Source of the DNA: Corynebacterium pollutisoli
Lineage (GTDB): Bacteria; Actinomycetota; Actinomycetes; Mycobacteriales; Mycobacteriaceae
Length of the DNA stretch: 64,000 nt
Direction of reading: 5' to 3'
Assembly: GCF_900177745.1 (NCBI RefSeq)
Contig: NZ_FXAR01000003.1
Span: 1-64,000, forward strand
Shown here: positions 8,251 through 16,399 of the stretch, in pieces
How the letters are laid out: the number at the start of each line of letters is the position of its first letter
Numbering within the stretch: position 1 is the first letter of the stretch
Made by a program: the position numbers and the translations under genes
The notes under the pieces: model-generated
Told to the model about the DNA's origin: nothing
Databases searched by the model: none
Seen by the model: the letters and a program-made list of their open reading frames with translations, nothing else

Positions 8251-9147
8251 ATGACTCAGGAAGATATCGTCGTCGTAGCAGTCGACGGCTCCGCAGCTTC
8301 ACACAACGCTGTCCGATGGGCCGCGAACACGGCCAACAAGCGCGGTATCCCGCTGCGACTGGCGTCCTCCTACACGATGCCGCAGTTCCTCTACGCGGAG
8401 GGCATGCTCCCGCCGCAGGAGCTGTTCGACGACCTGCAGTCCGAGACCATGGAGAAGATCGACGAGGCCCGCGCCATCGCGCACGAGGTCGCGCCGGAAC
8501 TGAAGATCGGCCACACCATCGCCGAGGGCTCCCCCATCGACATGCTGCTGGACATGTCCCGTGACGTCACGATGATCGTCATGGGTTCCCGCGGCCTGGG
8601 CGGACTGTCCGGCATGGTGATGGGTTCGGTCTCCGCCGCCGTCGTCTCCCACGCCTCCTGCCCCGTCGTGGTCGTCCGCGAGGACAACACGGTCGACGAG
8701 ACCACCAAGTACGGCCCCGTCGTCGTCGGCGTCGACGGTTCCGATGTCTCCCAGAAGGCCACCGAGATCGCCTTCGCCGAGGCCTACGCCCGCGGCGCCG
8801 AGCTCGTCGCCGTCCACACCTGGATGGACATGCAGGTCCAGGCGTCGCTCGCCGGCCTGTCCGCCGCCCAGCAGCAGTGGGAGGAGGTCGAGCGGGAGCA
8901 GATCGACATGCTCACCGAGCGCCTCCAGCCGTTGACCGACGCACACCCGGAGGTGCAGGTCCGCAAGGTCATCACCCGTGACCGGCCGGTCCGCGCGCTG
9001 GTGGAGAACTCCGAGGGCGCGCAGCTGCTCGTCGTCGGTTCCCACGGTCGTGGTGGCTTCAAGGGCATGCTGCTCGGTTCCACCTCGCGCGCGCTCCTGC
9101 AGTCCGCACCGTGCCCGATGATGGTGGTCCGCCCCGAGAACGTCTAG
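8251..9147 (+). CDS. uspA: Universal stress protein, two Usp domains
   Basis: A 298-aa cytoplasmic protein with two tandem Usp domains (about residues 5-145 and 152-296). Each holds the ATP-binding G-x2-G-x9-G-S pattern: GSRGLGGLSGMVMGS in the first and GSHGRGGFKGMLLGS in the second. Such tandem Usp proteins bind ATP and help survival under stress. ATG 8251 is chosen because AAAGGAAAGG lies 11-20 bases upstream. Own promoter and terminator suggest a monocistronic unit. The partner process is unknown. Confidence 0.92.
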   Translation: MTQEDIVVVAVDGSAASHNAVRWAANTANKRGIPLRLASSYTMPQFLYAEGMLPPQELFDDLQSETMEKIDEARAIAHEVAPELKIGHTIAEGSPIDMLLDMSRDVTMIVMGSRGLGGLSGMVMGSVSAAVVSHASCPVVVVREDNTVDETTKYGPVVVGVDGSDVSQKATEIAFAEAYARGAELVAVHTWMDMQVQASLAGLSAAQQQWEEVEREQIDMLTERLQPLTDAHPEVQVRKVITRDRPVRALVENSEGAQLLVVGSHGRGGFKGMLLGSTSRALLQSAPCPMMVVRPENV

Positions 9148-9170
9148 GTTCCCGCGCCGCCCGCTTGTCG

Positions 9171-9201
9171 ACGTCCCCCTGTGGTTCCCACGGGGGGACG
9201 T
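9171..9201 (+). terminator. Hairpin after the Usp gene
   Basis: ACGTCCCCC pairs with GGGGGGACGT around a TGTGGTTCCCAC loop 24 bases after the stop, followed by TGCGTTT. A plausible intrinsic terminator with a short T-run. Confidence 0.7.
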
Positions 9202-9354
9202 TGCGTTTCTGTGGGTTTCGGGGCGGTTAAGTTCTGTGTACTTATCTGCAACGATCCGATTACGTTGTGTTCTCAGGTTGCGCATAACCGCCCGGTTCGT
9301 GGCACACTAGGTATGTTCAATAGCGCATGAATCACAGAATTTAAGGAGAACACA

Positions 9355-9624
9355 ATGCTCGGTATGGGAATCATCGGTTGGATCATCATCGGCGGCCTGG
9401 CCGGTTGGATCGCCTCCAAGATCAAGGGCACTGACGCCCAGCAGGGTCTGCTGCTCAACATCGTCGTCGGTGTCGTCGGCGGTCTGCTCGGTGGCTGGCT
9501 GCTCAGCCTCTTCGGTGTCGACGTTGAGGGTGGCGGTCTGATCTTCAGCTTCCTCACCTGTCTGCTGGGTGCGGTTATCCTGCTGACCATCGTCAACATG
9601 GTGACCGGCCGCAGCCGCAAGTAG
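9355..9624 (+). CDS. GlsB/YeaQ/YmgE-family stress membrane protein
   Basis: An 89-aa protein with three membrane helices rich in glycine (GWIIIGGLAGWIASKIKG, GVVGGLLGGWLLS), the hallmark of the transglycosylase-associated YeaQ/GlsB family, which is linked to acid and general stress. Length is normal for the family. ATG 9355 follows AAGGAG at 9343-9348. It is flanked by its own promoter gap and a strong terminator. Exact biochemical role is unknown. Confidence 0.88.
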   Translation: MLGMGIIGWIIIGGLAGWIASKIKGTDAQQGLLLNIVVGVVGGLLGGWLLSLFGVDVEGGGLIFSFLTCLLGAVILLTIVNMVTGRSRK

Positions 9625-9640
9625 CGGTCCCCGCTGCCTG

Positions 9641-9666
9641 ACCCGCCCCTCGGGGCGGGTTTTTTC
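9641..9666 (+). terminator. Intrinsic terminator after the GlsB-like gene
   Basis: ACCCGCCCC and GGGGCGGGT form a 9-bp GC stem with a two- to three-base loop, followed by TTTTTT. A textbook terminator. Confidence 0.93.
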
Positions 9667-9694
9667 ATGCCCGTCCCCGGACCGGACTGTCACA

Positions 9695-9717
9695 AGACGT
9701 ACCGGTTTGTCTATATT
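9695..9717 (+). promoter_or_regulatory. tetR promoter with overlapping dyad operator
   Basis: AGAC-nn-ACCGGT-nn-GTCT (9695-9712) is an 18-bp dyad with 14 symmetric bases. It runs directly into the -10 box TATATT (9712-9717). The placement between -35 and -10 fits autorepression by the TetR-type regulator encoded just downstream (inference). Confidence 0.65.
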
Positions 9718-9775
9718 GTGTAGGAGAGCCAGTATCGAGCATCCCGCACAACCCCAGAAAGGACCGGGTACGTCC

Positions 9776-10408
9776 GTGGCCGCAGGCACAGCGAAGAAGA
9801 AGACGACGAGCAGCCGCCGTCGCAACCGCCCGAGCCCCCGTCAACGACTCCTGGATTCGGCGACCAACCTCTTCACCACCGAGGGCATCCGCGTCATCGG
9901 CATCGACCGGATCCTGCGCGAGGCGGACGTGGCCAAGGCCTCCCTGTACTCGCTGTTCGGATCCAAGGACGCCCTCGTCATCGCCTACCTGGAGACGCTC
10001 GACGAGCAGTACCGCCAGGCGTGGGAGCAGCGGACGAGGGACATGACGGACGCGGAGGACAAGATCCTCGCCTTCTTCGACATGGCCATCGCCGAGGAAC
10101 CGGGCAAGGATTTCCGCGGCTCGCACTTCCAGAACGCCGCCAACGAGTACCCGCGCCCGGAGGCGGAGTCGGAGCACGGCATCGTCGCCGCCGCCCACGA
10201 GCACCGCCGCTGGATGCACCAGACGATGACGGATCTGCTCACCGCGAAGAACGGTTACCCCTCGGCGACGCAGGCCAACCAGCTGCTCATCTTCCTCGAC
10301 GGCGGCCTGGCGGGCGCGCGTTTCGCCCGGGAGGTCACTCCGCTGCAGACGGCCCGCGATCTGGCTCGTCAGATGCTGTCGGCTCCGCCGGCGGATTACT
10401 CGATCTAG
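9776..10408 (+). CDS. TetR/AcrR-family transcriptional regulator
   Basis: A 210-aa regulator. A basic N-terminus (KKKTTSSRRRNRPSPRQRLL) leads into a TetR helix-turn-helix near residues 25-70 (GIDRILREADVAKASLYSLFGSKDALV). The C-terminal ligand domain is of the common AcrR type with no ligand clue. GTG 9776 is chosen because AGAAAGGA lies 11-18 bases upstream and the basic tail starts there. Divergent targets are not obvious; the best candidate operator is in front of its own gene. The last 74 bases overlap the convergent yidC-like gene. Confidence 0.85.
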   Translation: MAAGTAKKKTTSSRRRNRPSPRQRLLDSATNLFTTEGIRVIGIDRILREADVAKASLYSLFGSKDALVIAYLETLDEQYRQAWEQRTRDMTDAEDKILAFFDMAIAEEPGKDFRGSHFQNAANEYPRPEAESEHGIVAAAHEHRRWMHQTMTDLLTAKNGYPSATQANQLLIFLDGGLAGARFAREVTPLQTARDLARQMLSAPPADYSI

Positions 10409-11591
10409 TCTTCTTCTTCTCCTGCCGCCTGGCCTGCCAGGCGGCGATCCGGCGGACCGTCGGCCGCTTCTCCCACTCGGCGATCTTCTCCTGGGTGCGC
10501 TCCCGCTGGATCTCGGAGCGCACCTTCTGCTTCTCCTTGGCCAGCGCCTTCGCCTCGGCCTTCTGCTCCTCGAGTTCCGCCCGGCGGGCGGCCTTCTCCT
10601 CGTTGAGCTCGCGCCGGATCGCGGGGATCTTCCACGGCATCACCGCGCCCGCTGCTTTACGACGCCGCGTATCCCACTTCACCTGCCGTTTCTCCCGGTC
10701 GGCGCTCTTGGCGATGTCGCGTCGTTCGCGGGAGAACTCCTCGAAGTCCTCGCTCAGCGGGATCCTGCGGTGGACGAGCGGGTAGATGATGAGGGTCTGG
10801 ACGAGGGTCCACAGGTTGTTGGCGAACCAGTAGAGGATGATCGCCACCGGCAGGGGGCCGGTGAGCGCCAGGGTGATGAGCAGCACCGGGATGAACAGCG
10901 TCATGCCGATGAGGAACTTGTTCATGCCGCGGGCCAGGCCGGAGTCCCAGTCGAGGGTCTGCATGTTGCGCCAGATGGAGGCGATCATGTTGCCCGTGGT
11001 GAACACCACGGCCGCGATGAGGAACGGCAGAACGAAGTCCCGGACCTCCCCGCTGGTGGTGCCCAGGCGGGCGAGGATGTCCTCCGGCATGGCGATGTAC
11101 GCCGGCAGCGGAACACCGTTGACGGTGGCGTCGAGGAAGGCGTTGATCTCGTCCGCGTTGAGGAAACCGATGCGGGTCTCCGGGGTGACCTCCAGGCCGT
11201 CCCCGGGGCGGGCCATGCGCAGCAGCACCTGGTAGAGGCCCAGGAACACGGGGATCTGGATGAGTGCGGGCACGCAGCCCGCGGAGATCCTGTGCCCGTA
11301 CTCCTCCCTGAGTTCCTTCTGTTTCCGCTCGAACTCGAGGATGGACTCCCGGTCCGTCTTCGTCGCGTACTCCTCCTTCAGCGCCGCCAGGGCGGGGCGC
11401 ATGGCCACGCCGATGCGGGCCGTCTTGGCCTGGGCCCAGAAGAAGGGGATGAGGAAGGTGCGCACCGTGAGGACGAGGCAGAACATCGACACCAGCCAGG
11501 CCGTCGAATCGTCGATCCCGAACACCGAGTGGAGCAGCAGGTGCCACAGTTTGAGGATGCCGGAGACGGGATAGATGAACGGTTCGAGCAC
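10335..11591 (-). CDS. yidC: YidC/Oxa1-family membrane protein insertase
   Basis: A 418-aa inner-membrane insertase that places proteins in the membrane, alone or with SecYEG. The core from residue ~1 to 280 has five predicted helices, with FERKQKELREEYGHRISAGC typical of the cytoplasmic coiled-coil hairpin and a conserved Arg in the first helix region (VLTVRTFLIPFF). The last ~130 residues form a long basic, coiled-coil-rich tail (EEKAARRAELEEQKAEAKAL) that may bind ribosomes or RNA. GTG 11591 gives VLEPFIYPVSG, a usual N-terminus. Probably the second YidC of the genome, since the essential copy normally sits near the origin. Confidence 0.88.
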   Translation of the reverse strand: MLEPFIYPVSGILKLWHLLLHSVFGIDDSTAWLVSMFCLVLTVRTFLIPFFWAQAKTARIGVAMRPALAALKEEYATKTDRESILEFERKQKELREEYGHRISAGCVPALIQIPVFLGLYQVLLRMARPGDGLEVTPETRIGFLNADEINAFLDATVNGVPLPAYIAMPEDILARLGTTSGEVRDFVLPFLIAAVVFTTGNMIASIWRNMQTLDWDSGLARGMNKFLIGMTLFIPVLLITLALTGPLPVAIILYWFANNLWTLVQTLIIYPLVHRRIPLSEDFEEFSRERRDIAKSADREKRQVKWDTRRRKAAGAVMPWKIPAIRRELNEEKAARRAELEEQKAEAKALAKEKQKVRSEIQRERTQEKIAEWEKRPTVRRIAAWQARRQEKKKTRSSNPPAEPTASDEPDRGPSAAE

Positions 11592-11688
11592 GGTGGAGAC
11601 ACACCTGACCTTTGACGGGACATGCAATTGGGACGCTAGACTGCAGTGAGCCTCAGTCGATCGTAGCGTTTCCAGGAGTGAATCCCGC

Positions 11689-12516
11689 ATGAGTCACCGT
11701 TCCGGAGGGCAGCAGGCCCCGTCCCGGCAGGGATTCAGCGTGACGCAGTTCCTGGGTGAGCTGCTGCTCACCGCGGGCGTCATCATCCTGCTCTTCGCCT
11801 TCTACGAGTCCTACTGGACGAACATCGCCTCCGGCCGTCTCCAGGACGAGAAGGCCTCCGCCCTGCAGGACCGGTGGGGTGAATCCGAGGAATCCGGGGA
11901 GCGCGTCAACCCGCGCCAGAAGATCACCCCGGAGCTCGGCGAGGCCTTCGCCCGCATGTACATCCCCGCCTTCGGCTCGGACTTCCAGTTCGCCATCGTC
12001 GAGGGCACCGACGACGCGGACCTCATCGCCGGGCCGGGGCGCTACGTCGAGACGCAGATGCCCGGCGAAGCCGGCAACTTCGCCGTCGCCGGCCACCGTG
12101 TGGGGAAGGGCGCACCGTTCAACGACCTGGGCAACCTGCAGGTGTGTGACGCGATCGTCGTCGAGACGCAGACGGAGTGGATCACCTACCGGGTGCTGCC
12201 GATCGACGTCGCCGGGGACGCGCGTCGCGCCGAGGCCACCGGCTGCCTCACCCCGGAGCAGGTCGACCGGGTCACCCACGGCGAGTACGCGTCGGTGCAG
12301 GGCCGCCACATCACGCTGCCGGGTGCCGTCGAGGTGATCAACCCGGTGCCGGGACTGGCCGCCACCCAGGTCAGCCCCGAACTCGAGGGCATGATCACGC
12401 TGACGACGTGCCACCCGCAGTTCTCCAACGCGGAGCGCATGATCGTCCACGCCATGGAGGTCGAAGCGACCCCGAAGATCGCTGGCGAACGCCCGGCAGT
12501 ACTGGAGGAGAGTTAG
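11689..12516 (+). CDS. Class E sortase
   Basis: A 275-aa sortase with one N-terminal membrane anchor (residues ~22-42). Catalytic residues are visible: His in GHRVGKGAPF, Cys in TLTTCHPQF, and Arg in SNAERM. The LTTCHP motif fits class E housekeeping sortases of high-GC Gram-positives, which anchor LAXTG-type surface proteins to peptidoglycan. No substrate gene or pilin lies beside it, which also fits a housekeeping role. The ATG at 11689 follows CCAGGAGTG. The next gene starts immediately after. Confidence 0.92.
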   Translation: MSHRSGGQQAPSRQGFSVTQFLGELLLTAGVIILLFAFYESYWTNIASGRLQDEKASALQDRWGESEESGERVNPRQKITPELGEAFARMYIPAFGSDFQFAIVEGTDDADLIAGPGRYVETQMPGEAGNFAVAGHRVGKGAPFNDLGNLQVCDAIVVETQTEWITYRVLPIDVAGDARRAEATGCLTPEQVDRVTHGEYASVQGRHITLPGAVEVINPVPGLAATQVSPELEGMITLTTCHPQFSNAERMIVHAMEVEATPKIAGERPAVLEES

Positions 12517-12669
12517 ATGTACGGACCACTGTGGCGGGCCCTGCCGGGCCCCTGGCCGGTGAAGCTGCTCCTCGTGCTCATCCTCATCGCGGCGGTGTTC
12601 CTCCTGCTCATGGAGGTTGTGTTCCCCTGGGTGTCCACGCTCATGCCGTACAACGACGTGGCGGTCTAG
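12517..12669 (+). CDS. 50-aa single-helix membrane protein next to sortase
   Basis: The ATG comes immediately after the sortase stop (TAGATG). The 50-aa product is MYGPLWRALPGPWPVKLL, then a hydrophobic helix (LVLILIAAVFLLLMEVVFPW) and a short tail ending YNDVAV. GGAGGAG lies 9-15 bases upstream inside the sortase end. The single helix, tight coupling and good ribosome-binding site argue for a real gene. It may stabilise or localise the sortase (inference). No family is recognised. Confidence 0.75.
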   Translation: MYGPLWRALPGPWPVKLLLVLILIAAVFLLLMEVVFPWVSTLMPYNDVAV

Positions 12670-13254
12670 CTAGAGGCCCAGGGTCGCGATGACCTCCTTG
12701 GCCACCAGCTCCGCCTTGAGGGACTGGTCCTGGTTGGTGAACACCACCACGGCCCGGTCGTCTTTCTGCACGGCGTAGAGCGACCCCTCCCGGTCGGGCA
12801 CCAGCCCCGCGCCGGCGCGGCCGCCCGACCAGCCCTCCGGCTCCTCGGCGGGTTCCGTCGTGTCGATGGGGGCCGCCCAGTCCACGACCCGGATAGCGGC
12901 GTCGGTGTCCGGCATGTCCCGCACGATGACGGTCAGGTGCGGCTCCTCCGGGTACGACCAGAACACGCAGGACGGCGTGTCGAAACGCGTATCGACGCCC
13001 ACCCCCAGCGTCCGCTGCCCGTTCGTGTCCGAGACCCACGCGGTGTCCAGGTACGGGCACTCCTCCCAGCTGTCCCGTCCCCCGGGGACCTCCGGCAGCG
13101 CGTCGTGCGGCAGGCCGGAGTCAGTGACCGGCGCCTCCTCTGCGGTGGGGGCGGGAGCCGCGACGTCCTCAGTGGTGTCGTCCGTGGGGGTGCAGCCGAC
13201 GAGTAAGGCGGTGAGAAGGGCGGCGGGGAGGACGCTCGGTAGGCTCAGACGCAT
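12670..13254 (-). CDS. DUF2020-type secreted lipoprotein
   Basis: A 194-aa exported lipoprotein: an N-terminal signal MRLSLPSVLPAALLTALLVGC with a lipobox (LLVGC) and an acidic, Pro/Thr-rich linker. The folded domain has paired cysteines (ECPYLDTAW ... SCVFWSYP). It resembles the DUF2020 family of mycolic-acid bacteria, whose function is not known. ATG 13254 is the mirror image of the hrrS start (shared CATG), and a TAGGCT -10 box lies 7 bases upstream on this strand. The stop is one base from the convergent 50-aa gene. Confidence 0.8.
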   Translation of the reverse strand: MRLSLPSVLPAALLTALLVGCTPTDDTTEDVAAPAPTAEEAPVTDSGLPHDALPEVPGGRDSWEECPYLDTAWVSDTNGQRTLGVGVDTRFDTPSCVFWSYPEEPHLTVIVRDMPDTDAAIRVVDWAAPIDTTEPAEEPEGWSGGRAGAGLVPDREGSLYAVQKDDRAVVVFTNQDQSLKAELVAKEVIATLGL

Positions 13255-13267
13255 GGAGACCAGCCTA
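13240..13267. promoter_or_regulatory. Mirror-image divergent leaderless promoters (lipoprotein / hrrS)
   Basis: TAGGCT at 13240-13245 ends 7 bases before the hrrS ATG (13253). On the other strand TAGGCT (13267-13262) ends 7 bases before the lipoprotein ATG (13254). Each -10 box lies within the first codons of the opposite gene, so both messages should start at the AUG. Confidence 0.7.
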
Positions 13268-14536
13268 GATCCCCGGCCGGACATCGAGAAGTTCGGGCGC
13301 ACCCGCGCGCCGGACGAGGACGCACTCATCGACGGCGTCCACATCCTCACGACGATCCTGCTCATCGCCACGCTCGTCTCCTCCGTCAACCTGCCCTTCG
13401 GGGAGGCCGCGCTCAACCTGCTCCTCGGGTCCGGTTTCGCGGTGCTCTACTTCTACGGCACCGCACTGCAGCCCGGGTGGCGGGAGGGAACGAGCCTGGC
13501 GTGGCTGCTCAGCCTGACGATGCTGTGGGTGCTGGCGATGCTCATGTCGCCGGTGGGCATCTACCTGGTGTTCTCCCTCTTCTTCCTCTATCTCCGCGTC
13601 ATGGACGATGTACGCGGCGTGGTGGCGGTGGTGGCGGCGACGGCGGCGTCGATCCTCACCCAGGTGCCCGGCGGGCTCACCGTCGGCGGCGTCATGGGTC
13701 CGGCGGTCTCCGCGGCGGTGGTCCTGGCGATCCACTACGCTTTCCGCACCCTGGTGCGCATCAACCGGGAACGTGAGGAACTGATCACCCAGCTCATGGA
13801 CACCCGCCTCCAGCTCGCGGAGACCGAACGCGCCGCCGGTGTCACTGAGGAACGCCAGCGTCTGGCGCACGAGATCCACGACACCGTGGCGCAGGGGTTG
13901 TCGAGCATCCAGATGCTGCTGCACTCCGCGGAGCGTGACCTGCAGCGCCTGGGTCTCAGCGAGGAGGAACTGGCGGGGCCGACCCGCTTCATCGACCTGG
14001 CACGCACCACCGCCAAGGACAATCTCGGCGAGGCCCGCGCCATGATCGCCGCCCTCCAGCCGGCGTCGCTGTCGGAGACCTCGCTCGAGTCGGCGCTGGA
14101 GCGCATGGCGGCCGGGTTCGCCGCGGCCGGGGACCTGCGGATCGAGGTCGGTGTCGAGGGCGCGGAGCGCCAGCTGCCCATGAAGACGGAGGCTGCGCTG
14201 CTGCGTATCGCGCAGGGGGCGGTGGGCAACGTCGCGAAGCATGCGGAGGCGAGTCGCTGCCGGGTGACCGTCACCTACGAGGCGGACGAGGTGCGGCTCG
14301 ACGTGGTGGACAACGGCCGCGGTTTCGACCCGGCGGCGGTCGCGGAACAGCCCGCCGGGCTGGGCCATGTCGGCCTCGACGCCATGCGCCGTCGCGCGGC
14401 GGAACAGGGCGGGGCGGTGGAGGTGGAGTCGACTCCCGGGCACGGCACGGCCGTGTCGGTGGCAATCCCCGTTCCTGCCGACGCCGGTGCGGCGGCTACA
14501 CTCGAACCAGAAACGCCGACCGAGGAAGGGGTCTGA
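13253..14536 (+). CDS. hrrS: HrrS-type sensor histidine kinase
   Basis: A 427-aa NarL-type histidine kinase. About six membrane segments span residues ~30-165, with very short outside loops, fitting haem sensing within the membrane. Dimerisation/phosphotransfer box RLAHEIHDTVAQGLSS carries the phospho-accepting His209. The HATPase domain has VDNGRGFDP and TPGHGTAVS. The adjacent regulator closely resembles HrrA as I remember it, and the nearby sodA/msrA order matches the hrrSA locus of C. glutamicum. HrrSA there controls haem homeostasis and respiratory-chain genes. Start ATG 13253 appears leaderless. Confidence 0.85.
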   Translation: METSLDPRPDIEKFGRTRAPDEDALIDGVHILTTILLIATLVSSVNLPFGEAALNLLLGSGFAVLYFYGTALQPGWREGTSLAWLLSLTMLWVLAMLMSPVGIYLVFSLFFLYLRVMDDVRGVVAVVAATAASILTQVPGGLTVGGVMGPAVSAAVVLAIHYAFRTLVRINREREELITQLMDTRLQLAETERAAGVTEERQRLAHEIHDTVAQGLSSIQMLLHSAERDLQRLGLSEEELAGPTRFIDLARTTAKDNLGEARAMIAALQPASLSETSLESALERMAAGFAAAGDLRIEVGVEGAERQLPMKTEAALLRIAQGAVGNVAKHAEASRCRVTVTYEADEVRLDVVDNGRGFDPAAVAEQPAGLGHVGLDAMRRRAAEQGGAVEVESTPGHGTAVSVAIPVPADAGAAATLEPETPTEEGV

Positions 14537-14543
14537 TGCTCTC

Positions 14544-15182
14544 ATGATCCGAGTGCTGCTGGCCGATGATCATGAAATCGTCCGGATGGGACTCCGCGCC
14601 GTGCTGGAGGAGGCCGAGGACATCGAGGTCGTCGGCGAAGTCGCCACCGCCGATGCCGCCGTCGCCGCGGCTCAGGCCGGGGGCATCGACGTCATGCTCA
14701 TGGACCTGCGCTTCGGCCCCGGCGTGGAGGGCACGCGCGTGACCACCGGCGCGGAGGCCACCGCCCGCATCAAGGCATCCATGTCGAACCCGCCCCAGGT
14801 GCTCGTGGTGACGAACTACGACACCGACGCCGACATCCTCGGCGCCATCGAGGCCGGGGCCGTGGGCTACATGCTCAAGGACGCCCCGCCGGCCGAGCTG
14901 CTGGCCGCGGTGCGGTCGGCGGCGGAGGGTGATTCGGCGATGTCGCCGGTCGTCGCCGACCGCCTCATGACGCGCGTGCGTACCCCGCGCACCTCGCTCA
15001 CCCCGCGTGAGCTGGAGGTGCTCACCCTGGTGGCGGCCGGCTCCTCCAACCGGGAGATCGGCCACGAGCTCATGCTCTCGGAGGCGACGGTGAAGTCCCA
15101 CCTCGTCCACATCTACGACAAGCTGGGTGTGCGCTCGCGGACCTCCGCCGTGGCGGCCGCCCGCGAGCAGGGTGTTCTCTAG
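14544..15182 (+). CDS. hrrA: HrrA-type response regulator (NarL/LuxR class)
   Basis: A 212-aa regulator. The receiver domain (residues 1-~125) has acidic DD at 8-9, phospho-Asp in [10 protein letters not shown] (about residue 54), and Lys in GYMLKDAPP. The LuxR-type helix-turn-helix (residues ~150-205) has [22 protein letters not shown] and [22 protein letters not shown]. It starts 7 bases after hrrS, so the pair is co-transcribed. The FGPGVEGT insert in the receiver is typical of corynebacterial HrrA/ChrA proteins; identity as HrrA is supported by locus order. Its stop overlaps the convergent lsr2 stop by 4 bases. Confidence 0.87.
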   Translation: MIRVLLADDHEIVRMGLRAVLEEAEDIEVVGEVATADAAVAAAQAGGIDVMLMDLRFGPGVEGTRVTTGAEATARIKASMSNPPQVLVVTNYDTDADILGAIEAGAVGYMLKDAPPAELLAAVRSAAEGDSAMSPVVADRLMTRVRTPRTSLTPRELEVLTLVAAGSSNREIGHELMLSEATVKSHLVHIYDKLGVRSRTSAVAAAREQGVL

Positions 15183-15532
15183 GAGTTGGCCTTGTCGTAG
15201 GCCTCGATGACCGACGCGGGGATCTTGCCGCGATCGGAGACGTCGTGGTCGTTGGCGCGGGCCCACTCGCGGATGGCGCGGGAGCGCTCACGCTTGGCCG
15301 CGGCGGAGGGGCCGGACTGGCGGGAGCCAGAGGACTTCTGCTGGGTGGGGGCCGGCTGGGCGGCGTCGATCCACGGCTTGAGTGTGGCGCGGAATTCGGC
15401 GGCATTGTCCTCGGAGAGGTCAATGACATAGTTGTTGCCATCGACGCTGAAGCGGATGATGTTCACCTCATTGTCCGTGAGGGGGGAATTGTCCAGGTCG
15501 TCGAAATACTGGGTAATTTCACGGCGTGCCAT
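15179..15532 (-). CDS. lsr2: Lsr2-family nucleoid-associated protein
   Basis: A 117-aa DNA-binding protein that silences AT-rich and foreign DNA, the actinobacterial counterpart of H-NS. The N-terminal oligomerisation part (residues ~1-60, [14 protein letters not shown]...[17 protein letters not shown]) and C-terminal AT-hook-like domain ([26 protein letters not shown]) are both complete. The usual core Arg-Gly-Arg hook appears here as DRGKIP, a common variant. ATG 15532 follows GAGGAG. It is convergent with hrrA and has a strong terminator for the upstream gene between it and 15684. Confidence 0.92.
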   Translation of the reverse strand: MARREITQYFDDLDNSPLTDNEVNIIRFSVDGNNYVIDLSEDNAAEFRATLKPWIDAAQPAPTQQKSSGSRQSGPSAAAKRERSRAIREWARANDHDVSDRGKIPASVIEAYDKANS

Positions 15533-15611
15533 ATCGTTACTCCTCATTGGGTTAATGGACAATCCTCATGGTACGTGCAAATGGTTCATGAGTGGGGCCA
15601 GGGAAAAGAAA

Positions 15612-15656
15612 AAAGCCGCCGAATTACCTTTGTGGAAAAGAGTAATTCGGCGGTTA
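15612..15656 (-). terminator. Intrinsic terminator of the DUF6474 gene
   Basis: GCCGCCGAATTAC (15615-15627) pairs perfectly with GTAATTCGGCGGT (15642-15654). On the minus strand the stem is followed by a T-rich CTTTTTTCTTTTCC tract, so it terminates the gene at 15684-16319 and separates it from lsr2. Confidence 0.9.
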
Positions 15657-15683
15657 ATTATTTAATGCCGGTAATGCAATGCA

Positions 15684-16319
15684 CTAAGGGCGGCGGAGTC
15701 GCTCCTGAATCTCCTGGGTGACGCCATCGATATCGCGGTTGATGGTGGCGTGAGCGCGCTTGCGCTGCTCCGGAGTCATGAATTCCGCATTGTCGGTGGC
15801 GGTGTGGAGTTCGGAGAGACGATCCTCCACGTCCTTGACGAAGCCCACCGGTAGGTGATCCTTGTTGAGGGTGCGGTTGATGCCGTCGATACGCGCCTTG
15901 AGCTCGGCACCGTGGCCGGAGAACTGGGCCAGCTGATCGGCGCTGACACCGAGGCGGCGGGCGCGGGTGTCCACGAGCTGCTCGCGACCGGCGGTGATGG
16001 CGCGGTAGAGGAGCGGCAGCATCACCGGGAGGGCCACGCGGGCGAGTCCGGCATAACGCTTGAAGGTGCCCGCATTGAGGCGACCCTGCTTGAGCTGCTC
16101 CAGGGTGTTCTCGGCCATCTTGCGCTCATGCTTGCGCTTGGCCTTGAGGCCCTTCTTCTCTTCCTTGAGCAGGTTCTTCTCGAACTTGTGCAGCAGCTTC
16201 TCCTGCTTCAGCTGCAGCTTCGCCTCCTGCTTGGCGTCGTGCTTTGCGCGCGCCTTGGCGGCCTGGATCTCCGCCTTCGTCCTGGCGCGGCCCTTACGGA
16301 TGGCCTCGAAAATGCCCAT
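15684..16319 (-). CDS. DUF6474 family protein, basic coiled coil
   Basis: A 211-aa protein. Residues ~8-75 are a strongly basic coiled coil rich in Lys, Glu and Ala (KAEIQAAKARAKHDAKQEAK). Then comes a hydrophobic helix around residues 93-110 (LARVALPVMLPLLYRAITAG) and a helical C-terminal part. No enzyme motif is visible. It matches the DUF6474 family of mycolic-acid bacteria as I know it; function is not known. Single gene with its own terminator. Confidence 0.72.
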   Translation of the reverse strand: MGIFEAIRKGRARTKAEIQAAKARAKHDAKQEAKLQLKQEKLLHKFEKNLLKEEKKGLKAKRKHERKMAENTLEQLKQGRLNAGTFKRYAGLARVALPVMLPLLYRAITAGREQLVDTRARRLGVSADQLAQFSGHGAELKARIDGINRTLNKDHLPVGFVKDVEDRLSELHTATDNAEFMTPEQRKRAHATINRDIDGVTQEIQERLRRP

Positions 16320-16399
16320 GTGGATCAGCCTCAGTATTCATCGTAAGTCAGTGGTCGGGTTCAACATTACCTGTCATGGTGGGTTATGCTCACGCCATT

